A DNA stretch of 64,000 nucleotides from JAIOSM01 sp964593725 (GTDB lineage Bacteria > Desulfobacterota > Desulfobacteria > Desulfobacterales > Desulfobacteraceae). The translations under genes and the position numbers were made by a program. Below are positions 7,012 to 15,611 of this stretch, one piece after another; within the stretch, counting starts at the first letter, position 1; every line of letters begins with the position of its first letter. The stretch is taken from assembly GCA_964593725.1 (NCBI GenBank), contig CAZQJS010000011.1:1-64000 (forward strand), in the 5' to 3' direction. The notes below the pieces were generated by a model, which saw only the letters and a program-made list of their open reading frames with translations, had not been told where the DNA came from and searched no databases.

Positions 7012-9133
7012 AATCTTTATCCACGATGTGAATATCTTTTGAAAAAATTCCTGTTGTGTTCATATCAAGGCGTGCCTGTTCTGCCTGGTCATAGGAAGTA
7101 AACTGTCCTGCAAAAACTCTGAAATATCTTCCTTTTCCTTTAACCATGCCTGGTTTTATCCAGGCTGCGTATCCTTGTTTTCTGATGACCGCTGCCATAT
7201 TATCTGCATCTTTTTTCTTTCTTGCTGAATATACCTGAATGCTGAAACAGTTGTTACCTTGCAAAAAACCTTTGTCTACAACTGATTTTATAAAATTTTT
7301 ATCTGGAATATTTTTTAAACCTGATTCGATTTTTACTTTTTCCATGGCAGGCACCTCTGACGATACATCATTTTGTGTGCCTGACCAGAACCCTTTGAAT
7401 TCAGATACACTTACCTCCTGATGTCTTATAATAACAGGAGTAATTGACATAAGAATATCTGTTTTTCCTGTTTTATTATTATTGGACGAAAAAATTTTCC
7501 CTAAAGCAGGTATGTCTCCGGCCAGGGGGATTTTCCTGGTTGTTAACCTGTCTTCATCCTGTATTAATCCGCCAATTATAACATTTCCTCCATCATTTAT
7601 GGTCATAACTGTTTTAATTGTTCGGGTCTTAATGGCATATTGAGGATCGTTAAGAGTACCTACATTACTGCTTAAAGCGCTCACTTCAATATTAAGTCTC
7701 ATTGTAACCTGATCATATCTGTTAATCACTGGTTCAACCTGGAGTTTTACTCCCACATCCTGGTACTGAAAATCATAGGTTGTTGTGCCATCTGTCTGTA
7801 CTTTCCTATTAGTTCGGATAGGGACGCGCTCACCAATAAGAATACTTGCTTTTTCAGAACTGCTGACCCGTATCTGGGGCCTGGCAAGTATTTTTGTATC
7901 ACCATGTTGTTTAAGCAGCTTAAGTGTTGCAGTTGGCAGGGACAGATAAAGCTCTTTATTGCTTAAATTACTTATATCTTTCAATGATCCCAGACCGGCA
8001 TAACCAAAGGCACTATTATAATCAATACCCGAGCTGGTTCTGCTGACTCCAAAGGTTATTGTATCAGATACTGAAAGTCCGAGATCTTTTTCAAGGCTTC
8101 TTGAAACTTCAAGTATTTCAAGATTGAGAACAACCTCGGATGGTGTAAGATCATTTGCTTTAATAATCTTTTCTGCCATATATATTTCTTCTTTTTCTCC
8201 CCGGACAGTGACTGAATTCAACTTTTTATTCGGAATAATGTTTTTACTTTTCAAAAGTCTTGTTAAAATTACGACAGCCTGCTTTGCATCCAGTGAAGAC
8301 AGATAGAATGTCCTGACATACAAATCTGTATATTCTTTTGCCTTTCCTTTGGTGTCTGGGTAAACCAACATTGTTTTACTGTTGATAATTTTCCCTTTAA
8401 GCATGTTTGTTTTTAATAAAACTTGTAAAAATTTATCAAATGAAACATCAGTCATAAATAATGTCACCCTGGTCTCTTTAACATCTTTATCAAAAATAAA
8501 ATTTATCCCTGAAAGCTTAGACAATATTTCAAATACATTCAAAACCGGAGTTTTCTTGAATTTCAGGGAAACTGGTGCATCTGTCCTGTAATCAAGATTG
8601 TAAAATGATAATTGTTCTTTTTTTCTCATATAGCTTTCAAATGCAGCCTTTGCCTCTTTATTACCAGGATTGAGCTGTAATGATCTTTGAAATGATTTTC
8701 TTGCCTGTTTATAATCGTTTGTTTTTACCTGCTGTCTGCCTTTATTATAGAAGTATTGTGACTGTTTAAGCATCTTTGCCGCACCAATCAATTCAATGGC
8801 TTTTGTGTTTCCGGGATAAAAAGCAATTGCAAGTCTGAGCTCTTCTATGGCTTTTCTGTAGTACTTTTTTTTCAATAATTGTTCAGCCCTGCCTGTATGA
8901 AAGTCTGAAGCTTTCAGTTTAGAACGCTTAAGTCTGATTTTCAAATCAAGGCTATCCGGCTTTTTTTTTAAAGCCTTTGTATAATATTGAACAATAGAAT
9001 CAAAATCATTTTTATTTTCAAATACAATGGTCTTAACATTGTGATTTTTTCCCACCTGGCAGCCCTGGATCAGTATCATGAGAGAAAGCAATGGAAAAAC
9101 AAATAAAATTATTATAAATTTTATTTTAATCAT
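6995..9133 (-). CDS. lipoprotein secretin with TPR and SPOR domains (MshL/PilQ/GspD-like)
   Basis: A 712-residue outer-membrane channel protein. It begins with a lipoprotein signal (lipobox LIQGC, Cys25). TPR-like helices cover about residues 45-165. A secretin N-domain follows around residues 185-330, then the secretin core to about residue 560, with the typical late signature VIIGGLIQDE and IPLAGDIPALGKIF. The last 84 residues (about 629-712; CFSIQVYSARKKKDADNM and a YFRVFAGQF segment) form a SPOR domain, which binds peptidoglycan glycan strands. MshL-type secretins are typical of MSHA pili; the added TPR and SPOR parts are unusual. No separate pilotin gene is seen, in keeping with self-lipidation. 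It overlaps both neighbouring genes. Confidence 0.88.
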   Translation of the reverse strand: MIKIKFIIILFVFPLLSLMILIQGCQVGKNHNVKTIVFENKNDFDSIVQYYTKALKKKPDSLDLKIRLKRSKLKASDFHTGRAEQLLKKKYYRKAIEELRLAIAFYPGNTKAIELIGAAKMLKQSQYFYNKGRQQVKTNDYKQARKSFQRSLQLNPGNKEAKAAFESYMRKKEQLSFYNLDYRTDAPVSLKFKKTPVLNVFEILSKLSGINFIFDKDVKETRVTLFMTDVSFDKFLQVLLKTNMLKGKIINSKTMLVYPDTKGKAKEYTDLYVRTFYLSSLDAKQAVVILTRLLKSKNIIPNKKLNSVTVRGEKEEIYMAEKIIKANDLTPSEVVLNLEILEVSRSLEKDLGLSVSDTITFGVSRTSSGIDYNSAFGYAGLGSLKDISNLSNKELYLSLPTATLKLLKQHGDTKILARPQIRVSSSEKASILIGERVPIRTNRKVQTDGTTTYDFQYQDVGVKLQVEPVINRYDQVTMRLNIEVSALSSNVGTLNDPQYAIKTRTIKTVMTINDGGNVIIGGLIQDEDRLTTRKIPLAGDIPALGKIFSSNNNKTGKTDILMSITPVIIRHQEVSVSEFKGFWSGTQNDVSSEVPAMEKVKIESGLKNIPDKNFIKSVVDKGFLQGNNCFSIQVYSARKKKDADNMAAVIRKQGYAAWIKPGMVKGKGRYFRVFAGQFTSYDQAEQARLDMNTTGIFSKDIHIVDKDYVYKK

Positions 9134-9689
9134 TATTAAACTGCCTCATGTCAATATGTATTATTTCACCAATATCCATTGCCTTTAAACGTATATAATT
9201 ATCCTTGATCTCCTGGATAAGATACTTACCATCTATACGGTCACCAACGCTTGCAACGAGTACTGATTTATCATTTACCAGAAAAACTGCTCTTTTATCT
9301 TTGCTCTTATAAGTGCCGCAGAATCTATAATTAAGAAGGTCTTTAATTATTTCAGCTCCAGGATGACTGTTGTTAAAATGTTTTTCTCTTATATCTTTTT
9401 TTTTGTTATCTGCCTTTTGTATATTTTCGCCTCCCGTCATGGAAAACAGATCATTTGTTGTATCACCCTGAATCACAGATCCGGATAAATACCTTGATAT
9501 AAGTTTATTTGGAATGATTATGTGCCTGTTTTCCTCCTTGATGTCCATCCTGTTCCTGGTTTTAACAGCTGAAAAAGTCAGATGGTCGACCTCTTTTTGT
9601 ATAAAAGGATGCTTAACCCGGTAAATGATTGAGACAATCAATAGTGTCAAAGCTATTATAAAAACCATAACTTGCCTGTCGATTTTCAT
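9126..9689 (-). CDS. PilP/GspC-like inner-membrane protein
   Basis: A 187-residue bitopic protein: one N-terminal membrane helix (about residues 7-24), a variable linker, and a C-terminal beta-rich domain (about 120-187). That domain includes FCGTYKSKDKRAVFLVNDKS and VGDRIDGKYLI, the pattern of GspC homology-region / PilP domains. These domains reach through the periplasm to the secretin N-domains. GGGGA lies just before the ATG. It overlaps the secretin gene by eight bases, fitting a direct partnership with it. Confidence 0.75.
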   Translation of the reverse strand: MKIDRQVMVFIIALTLLIVSIIYRVKHPFIQKEVDHLTFSAVKTRNRMDIKEENRHIIIPNKLISRYLSGSVIQGDTTNDLFSMTGGENIQKADNKKKDIREKHFNNSHPGAEIIKDLLNYRFCGTYKSKDKRAVFLVNDKSVLVASVGDRIDGKYLIQEIKDNYIRLKAMDIGEIIHIDMRQFNND

Positions 9690-10210
9690 ATATCCCCTTT
9701 TTTAAAAAAAACAGATAAGCGGCACGAGAATATTATTCTGTTTTCGTTGTTTTTATCACGTATCATACTTACAGAGCTTAAATACTTCAGACCTTCAAGA
9801 TTTAAAATATCTGCAAGAAATTGTTTGACAGCCGGATAAGCACCTGAAACAATGATTAAAGTATTATATTGAAATAAAGAAAACTTTGGGTTTTTATCAG
9901 GGGTGAATACCATTTTGTTTTTAATTGCAAGATTGTTTTTATCCATCAGAGTCCGTACATTGAGTGCATATTCAGATAATGAAAAAAGGTTGGGAATTTT
10001 TTCTTTAATCATGGCGATATCATTACACTGCCTGGCCTTTTCTCCATTAGTTTTTTTGATTGTTATACTCTGATTATTACGCATATTCATAATTTTCTTT
10101 TTAATATGTGAAATATGATCAGACTGATTGGTGATTATAATAAAATTTATAATAATATTAACGATTATTATTAAAACAGCTGCATATGTGATAATTTTAA
10201 ACTTTTTCAT
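9686..10210 (-). CDS. PilO/GspM-like inner-membrane assembly protein
   Basis: A 174-residue bitopic protein with a basic N terminus, one membrane helix (about residues 6-27), a short coiled-coil region, and a C-terminal alpha/beta domain resembling the ferredoxin-like folds of PilO and GspM (an FQYNTLIIVSGAYPAVKQFL segment). The frame extends to 10228, but ATG 10210 has GGAAA about five bases upstream and directly follows the stop of the previous gene. The gene order PilM-, PilN-, PilO-, PilP-like then secretin matches the conserved pilMNOPQ order, which supports the assignment more than the weak sequence similarity does. Confidence 0.7.
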   Translation of the reverse strand: MKKFKIITYAAVLIIIVNIIINFIIITNQSDHISHIKKKIMNMRNNQSITIKKTNGEKARQCNDIAMIKEKIPNLFSLSEYALNVRTLMDKNNLAIKNKMVFTPDKNPKFSLFQYNTLIIVSGAYPAVKQFLADILNLEGLKYLSSVSMIRDKNNENRIIFSCRLSVFFKKGDI

Positions 10211-10211
10211 C

Positions 10212-10712
10212 TTATTTCCATTCAGCATTCAGTTCAAATATAAGAGTTTGACGATCTGTAACGCGCTGGCTTATAAGCATGACATTAAAATGATCTGTCT
10301 TTTCAAGATTTGTTAAAAACCGGGAAGTGGACTTAACCTGATTTGTTTCACCTTTTAAATATATTTTTTCAGAACTTTCTGAGAAGGAAAGCTCATTTAT
10401 TATCAGCCTGTCAGGTTTACATTCTTCCATTGCAGTCAACACCATGATTAATGGAGACAAATCCTTTTTAATTATTGAAAGAAGATAATCAATCTCTTTT
10501 TGCTCTGTTTTCAGCTCTTTATTTTCAAATTGTTTCCTATATTGTTTTATACGTGTTTCACACGCCCTTATAACCTCTTTATTGGAAAAAAAATTATGCA
10601 CATTAATTACAGACAATAATATTGCACTCACAATAATAACCATACCCATAACAGGCAGAACATGGTTTGAGACATTTCTGTTTCCGGAAAGATCGATAAT
10701 AACAGGTTCCAT
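10212..10712 (-). CDS. PilN/GspL-like inner-membrane assembly protein
   Basis: A 166-residue bitopic protein with a short cytoplasmic N terminus, a membrane helix at about residues 18-38, a coiled coil, and a C-terminal domain (DRLIINELSFSESSEKIYL) like PilN. In PilN the N-terminal tail docks into PilM; here EPVIIDLSG occupies that place and resembles the known I/L-N-L-L-type tail only loosely. It sits between the PilM-like and PilO-like genes. AGGAG lies about ten bases before the ATG. Confidence 0.72.
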   Translation of the reverse strand: MEPVIIDLSGNRNVSNHVLPVMGMVIIVSAILLSVINVHNFFSNKEVIRACETRIKQYRKQFENKELKTEQKEIDYLLSIIKKDLSPLIMVLTAMEECKPDRLIINELSFSESSEKIYLKGETNQVKSTSRFLTNLEKTDHFNVMLISQRVTDRQTLIFELNAEWK

Positions 10713-10734
10713 TCCAGATATTTCTCCTGTCTTT

Positions 10735-11667
10735 TCAGTTACGCCCTGCTACCCCAAGGGCACCAATATACATTGATAAGTCAGTTTGCTGGCCTTGAGT
10801 CCTGAATGATTTATCAAAAATAACTACATCTTTTTCATTTAATATTTCAAACTCAGCAGGGTTTATCTCCTGTAATAATTGTTCCATGAAATGGTCTGAT
10901 TTAACCCGGGATGCAATAAAAAATCTATCAATATCAAAATCAGGATTATCACTTAAAAACAAATTAAGCAGCATATCCATCTCTTCCATGGTGCTGATTT
11001 TCTGGTCACTTATCACCCCTTTTTTTATAACTTTATAAAAGACTGGTATGCCATCGGAAAAAGCAAAAACAGTCATGCTCTCATGAAAGATACCCAGGAA
11101 AATATTATTACCAGGGAATGGAATAGTATGAGCAAAAAAGTTATACCTGCTTAATCCAACAGATGTAATCATGGTGATTGCAATCCCGCATTTTTTAAAA
11201 AGGCGTTCATATTGTTCAAGGACAATATCCATGGCAAGAACAATGATGAAAATATATTGGTTTTCATTATCTTTACCCATATTTTTCCAGGAGATGCGAA
11301 GCTCTTCCATGGGAATGCTAAAGCAATCGGATATACTCCACATCACCATCTCTCTGATCTCTTTTTTTTTTTCAGGTAAGGCCTTGAATTTTTTTATAAA
11401 AACTTTAAAACAAATATCTGGCAAAGCAATCTTAACAGAGTCAATCATGTTTTTCTTAAAAATTTTTTTCACATTATAAATAAACGCATTTTCATCTATA
11501 ATATGAGGCTTCTTAAACAGTGGTCTTATCAAACCAGGAGCTATTGCGCAACAAGATAAATTTACGACCGGACAAACCTTTTCCCTTTCACAAACATGGG
11601 CCAGAATAATATTTTCCACGGATATTTCAATGCCTGTCCCAAACTTGTTTTTACTGAAAAATTTCAT
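10735..11667 (-). CDS. PilM-like actin-fold ATPase of the pilus machine
   Basis: A 310-residue cytoplasmic protein with the layout of PilM/MshI/GspL N-terminal domains, an actin-like fold that links the motor ATPase to the inner-membrane PilN. The N terminus reads GTGIEISVENIILAHV, the first beta-hairpin of this fold, and the C terminus ends MYIGALGVAGRN, as in PilM proteins. Phosphate-binding motifs are less obvious than in typical PilM, so ATP binding is not certain. Its ATG overlaps the stop of the motor ATPase gene as ATGA, and the PilN-like gene follows after 22 bases. Confidence 0.75.
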   Translation of the reverse strand: MKFFSKNKFGTGIEISVENIILAHVCEREKVCPVVNLSCCAIAPGLIRPLFKKPHIIDENAFIYNVKKIFKKNMIDSVKIALPDICFKVFIKKFKALPEKKKEIREMVMWSISDCFSIPMEELRISWKNMGKDNENQYIFIIVLAMDIVLEQYERLFKKCGIAITMITSVGLSRYNFFAHTIPFPGNNIFLGIFHESMTVFAFSDGIPVFYKVIKKGVISDQKISTMEEMDMLLNLFLSDNPDFDIDRFFIASRVKSDHFMEQLLQEINPAEFEILNEKDVVIFDKSFRTQGQQTDLSMYIGALGVAGRN

Positions 11668-13394
11668 GGCATACTATACTGATCAATAAATGTTACCCTG
11701 TTAATCTCTTCCAATGTTGTTACCCCCCTTACCATTTCTTTTATTGCAGCATCCCTCAAAAATACCACACCTTTACTTAAAGCTTTTTTTTTCATGGCAG
11801 AAACAGTCATTTTTTTTATAAACATTTCCCCCATATCACCGTCCATCTCTATATGTTCAATTATCGCCTTTCTGCCGCGATATCCTGTGCCTTTACATTT
11901 TTCACAACCAGTGGATTTATAATAAACATATTTCCCGAAAATTTTTGGATCAAGACCTGATTCCTTAAGACGTTCTCTGGAGATTTTTCTTTTTACTTTA
12001 CAGCAGCAGAGCACTCTTATCAATCTTTGGGCAACAATACAATTTAAAGCGGAAACAAGATTATAAGGTTCAACACCCATATGGATAAATCTGTTTATAA
12101 CTTCAAAGGAATTGTTTGCATGGACAGTTGTAAATACTTGATGCCCTGTAAGTGCGGACTGGATTGCAATTTGTGCTGTCTCTGCATCCCTGATCTCTCC
12201 GAGGAGAATCTTATCCGGATCATGGCGAAGTATGGAACGCAGCCCGCTTGAAAATGTCAGCCCTTTTTTTTCGTTTACCGGGATCTGCATAATACCCTTC
12301 AGTTGATATTCAACAGGATCTTCAATAGTAATTATTTTTGTATTTCTTGTATTAACCTCTGACAATGCACGGTATAGTGTAGTGGTTTTCCCGCTGCCTG
12401 TAGGACCAGTCATTAAAAACATACCATAGGGAGCTTTTATCTGACGTCGTAATCTTAATAGTTCAGTCTTATTTAAATTCATACCATCAAGGCTCAGGTT
12501 GTTTGTTGTCAGACTGATTCTTTTCTGATCCAGGATTCTTATTACTGCATTTTCACCAAATATTGTTGGTAGAATTGAAATCCTGAAATCAACGAGCCGG
12601 TTTTTGATTTTCAGTTTAAACCTTCCATCCTGGGGCACTCTTTTTTCTGAAATATCAAGCTCAGACATTACCTTAAGCCTCGATATTACCGGACTCATAT
12701 TTTTCATATCAATGGGATCAATAATCTGATAAAGCATGCCGTCAATCCTGTATCTGATTATCAGACCTATTGAAGAGCCCTCAAAATGGATATCTGATGC
12801 ATTTTTACTTATTGCATCAAGGATTGTAGAATCAACAAGTTTTACAATCGGACTTTCCATTGCTGACATTTTCTCAATGGAGATCTCATAATCGCCTTTA
12901 TCAGATTCCTTGATAACAGGAAGCCGCATCTCATCGGAAATATCTATCATATTCCTGGATGATTCAAGGGTTTTAATAAATGCTTCAAGCTTTTTTGGAC
13001 TCACAACAACAAAGGTAAACTCATGGTCAACTAAAACCTCAAGCTCTTCCACAATACGGAAATATTCTACCGGGTCACAAATAGCAAAAATAACAATACC
13101 ATTTAAAAACTTAAATGGAATAATCTTGTTTTTAATAATAAACTCAAGATTTAACATTTCCAACAACTCTGGCTGATCCATGTCATCAAGCCTTGCGTAT
13201 TTGCAGGAAAACTGTCTTGCTATCAGCTGGGCAAGCTGTTCATCAGTTATTAACCCTTCCTCAAAACAGAACTGCCCCATTCTTCTATCAGTCATATTTT
13301 GTTTCATCAAAACAGTCTCTTTCTGCTCCTTTGTGATAAAGCCAAGGTCAACTGCAAGATCACCAATCATTTTCTTTTTAAGTTGAAAATTCAT
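11664..13394 (-). CDS. GspE/PilB/MshE-type motor ATPase with MshEN c-di-GMP motifs
   Basis: A 576-residue hexameric secretion/assembly ATPase. Residues 9-32 and 38-61 form two 24-residue MshEN repeats separated by five residues (the second: RMG, then FCFEEGLITDEQL, then ARQ), the known c-di-GMP-binding arrangement of MshE. The first repeat has Met at the usual Arg position. Walker A is GPTGSGKTT (330-338). The Asp box, Walker B and His box regions are present (LLGEIRDAETAQ, TGHQVFTTVHAN). A zinc motif is formed by Cys residues in VLCCCK and CEKC. It drives pseudopilus assembly from the cytoplasmic face. No PilT-type retraction ATPase is present nearby. Confidence 0.93.
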   Translation of the reverse strand: MNFQLKKKMIGDLAVDLGFITKEQKETVLMKQNMTDRRMGQFCFEEGLITDEQLAQLIARQFSCKYARLDDMDQPELLEMLNLEFIIKNKIIPFKFLNGIVIFAICDPVEYFRIVEELEVLVDHEFTFVVVSPKKLEAFIKTLESSRNMIDISDEMRLPVIKESDKGDYEISIEKMSAMESPIVKLVDSTILDAISKNASDIHFEGSSIGLIIRYRIDGMLYQIIDPIDMKNMSPVISRLKVMSELDISEKRVPQDGRFKLKIKNRLVDFRISILPTIFGENAVIRILDQKRISLTTNNLSLDGMNLNKTELLRLRRQIKAPYGMFLMTGPTGSGKTTTLYRALSEVNTRNTKIITIEDPVEYQLKGIMQIPVNEKKGLTFSSGLRSILRHDPDKILLGEIRDAETAQIAIQSALTGHQVFTTVHANNSFEVINRFIHMGVEPYNLVSALNCIVAQRLIRVLCCCKVKRKISRERLKESGLDPKIFGKYVYYKSTGCEKCKGTGYRGRKAIIEHIEMDGDMGEMFIKKMTVSAMKKKALSKGVVFLRDAAIKEMVRGVTTLEEINRVTFIDQYSMP

Positions 13395-13401
13395 CTTTTT
13401 G

Positions 13402-14610
13402 TTATGCTATGGTTTCTGCTAATTGAAATATAGGCATATACATTGCAACTATTATGCTGCCAATGATTAACCCCATTAAGATCATAAGTACAGGCTCAAT
13501 TGTTGAAGTAATAATCGAAAGTCTGTTTTCAACTTCTTTTCCATAAAAATCAGATACATCCTTTAGAATCTTTCCAAGGCTTCCTCCTTCCTCACCTGCT
13601 GCAAACATCCTGATTGCCATGGCCGGAAATATGTTAATTTTCCCAAAGGCTCTTGCAAACCCTTTCCCCTGTTCAATTTCACGGACAGCATTTTGAATCT
13701 TATCAATCATAAAGCTGTTGCCAATAACACCAGAAGAGATTTTAATTGCCTGATTCAATGGAGTGCCGCCATTTAAAACAGTTGAAAGGGACGAAGAGAA
13801 CAAGGTCGTGTAATAAATAATCAGAAGATCACCTGCAAAGGGTAATTTTAAATAACAGGTATGTAAAAACAGTCTGCCATGTTCAGTATTGGATAAAAAA
13901 TAGAGTATAAAAAAAAGTAAAATAGAAACAATTATTATTCCTGGATAATAAAAACGGATAAAATCACTGAATCTTAATAAAATTGTTGTGGCAATGGGCA
14001 ATCTGGCATTTGCTTCCACAAAACTTTCAGTAATAACCGGCACAACAAAAACAAGCAGAAATACCATTACAAATACTGAGCAGGCAGTAAGGATCAAAGG
14101 ATAAACTGATGCTGCAATCATTTTCTGCCTTATCATTCTTAACTTATCAAAATATTCAAGAAATTCCTCAATGGTGTCAGGAATACACCCGGCAGCTTCA
14201 CCAGATTGAAGTGTTGCAATATACAAAGGTGAAAACAGGCTTTCATATTTCTCAAATGCTTCAGACAATGATTCGCCATCTGAAATGTTTTGGCGTATAT
14301 TTTTTAAAATATTCACAAAGTAAGAATTCCTTTGATTTTTAATAATCTCATCAAAGGCTGAAACCGCCGGCAGTCCAGCCCTTATTAAGGTTAGAAATTC
14401 TTTATTAAATGAATAAAAATCCTTGGCCTTTAATTTCTGTTTTTTAAAAATTTTTAAAAAGGAAAATCTGTTTGCTTCAGCTTCTACATTAATCAGAAAC
14501 TCTCCTTTTCTGCCAACAATTTTTTTTAATGATGCAGGCGAACCTGTCCTGATAATCCTTTCATTGATCTGTCCGTCTTTTGAAGCTGTTGTGCATTTAT
14601 AAACCGGCAT
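13402..14610 (-). CDS. GspF/PilC/MshG-type inner-membrane platform protein
   Basis: A 402-residue polytopic protein with the duplicated GspF domain. Each half contains a helical cytoplasmic part followed by membrane helices; hydrophobic segments are clear at about residues 170-195, 220-240 and 375-395. Signature pieces include FTLIRAGLPAVSAFDEI, LSEAFEKY and FAAGEEGGSLGKIL, the last being the characteristic E-x-G motif of the second repeat. It is the platform on which the motor ATPase acts. It is the first gene of the machine in transcription order, eight bases upstream of the ATPase gene. Confidence 0.92.
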   Translation of the reverse strand: MPVYKCTTASKDGQINERIIRTGSPASLKKIVGRKGEFLINVEAEANRFSFLKIFKKQKLKAKDFYSFNKEFLTLIRAGLPAVSAFDEIIKNQRNSYFVNILKNIRQNISDGESLSEAFEKYESLFSPLYIATLQSGEAAGCIPDTIEEFLEYFDKLRMIRQKMIAASVYPLILTACSVFVMVFLLVFVVPVITESFVEANARLPIATTILLRFSDFIRFYYPGIIIVSILLFFILYFLSNTEHGRLFLHTCYLKLPFAGDLLIIYYTTLFSSSLSTVLNGGTPLNQAIKISSGVIGNSFMIDKIQNAVREIEQGKGFARAFGKINIFPAMAIRMFAAGEEGGSLGKILKDVSDFYGKEVENRLSIITSTIEPVLMILMGLIIGSIIVAMYMPIFQLAETIA

Positions 14611-14639
14611 GTCAGTTCACCATCACCAATAAGCTGTTT

Positions 14640-15587
14640 TTATTTAACAAGCATTACATCGTCAAGATAGATTACTTTATTTTCCTCTGGTAAATTTGCG
14701 AAAATCCCAAGACTGCGAATACAGCCCATATCCATAACCCGGTTCAAAGGTGCATTCGCAACTATATATAGATCTATTTTTATTTTATTCCATCCCCTGG
14801 CCAGGGTAAACGTATCATTATATCTATCAATATATGGTTGGCCGTTCTTTATATGTTGTGCATCATGTATTCTACAGGAAATTTTCTGAAAATCCTGGTC
14901 AGGATTGTAAATCTTAATTGCCAGAGTTTTATACTTACTCCAGTTTTCCGGAAAATATTTTAAAAATATACCTGAAAATTTACAATTCTTAAATTTAATC
15001 ATCATTGATGAGTTTCCTGAGAATTTAATATCACTGTCAATTTTATGGGTAAGATTCCCTTCCCATCTTGAAAGTTCAACCTTTGATTCAAACCCTGATA
15101 ATAATGGAAATTCTTTTTCTGCATTTATCTCATCACATAGAAGCCTGATTCCTGGTACAACTTCAGATATTAATAATAGAATAATAATAATTCTATAAAT
15201 TTTTAATTTCCCCAGGCTCAATTCACTCCTTTTAGGCGCAAGGAAAAGCAAGGCTAAAAAGGAACCTGTGAAATTTCTAAATAAATCTCCCACATCCATT
15301 GTGCGATCAAAACCTGATTGTATAATTTCAACTGCTGCTCCAAAAAATAAAGTGATTATGAAAACAAAGCATATCTGAAAGTAATACGATTTTTTTTTAA
15401 AACGTGTATGATTAAAGATTAAAACTGACAATATACAATAGAAAATAATATGACCAAAATTCCATGCATACTGTATTGATCTTGGGAAATTACAGCCTGG
15501 GCCTCCATAAAAAAACAATACAGTACCTGTAATTAAAGCTAAAACTAAATAGTTGCTTATTTTATTCAATTTTTCAATGGAATGCAT
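14640..15587 (-). CDS. VanZ-family membrane protein with C-terminal carbohydrate-binding-like domain
   Basis: A 315-residue protein. The N-terminal half has about four membrane helices with VanZ-family features (GAAVEIIQSGFDRTMDVGDL, then N and G in RNFTGSFLALLFL). After a fifth helix (about residues 128-145) comes a periplasmic domain of about 160 residues, with a beta-sandwich pattern resembling CBM11/CIA30-like modules (SGFESKVELSRWEG, ARGWNKIKIDL and a final YLDDVMLV strand). This architecture suggests a membrane protein that senses or binds a polysaccharide; VanZ itself has no settled biochemical role. It lies 29 bases upstream of the GspF-like gene and may be co-transcribed with the machine. 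Confidence 0.75.
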   Translation of the reverse strand: MHSIEKLNKISNYLVLALITGTVLFFYGGPGCNFPRSIQYAWNFGHIIFYCILSVLIFNHTRFKKKSYYFQICFVFIITLFFGAAVEIIQSGFDRTMDVGDLFRNFTGSFLALLFLAPKRSELSLGKLKIYRIIIILLLISEVVPGIRLLCDEINAEKEFPLLSGFESKVELSRWEGNLTHKIDSDIKFSGNSSMMIKFKNCKFSGIFLKYFPENWSKYKTLAIKIYNPDQDFQKISCRIHDAQHIKNGQPYIDRYNDTFTLARGWNKIKIDLYIVANAPLNRVMDMGCIRSLGIFANLPEENKVIYLDDVMLVK

Positions 15588-15611
15588 TGATTCTATTATT
15601 CTTAAGACAAC

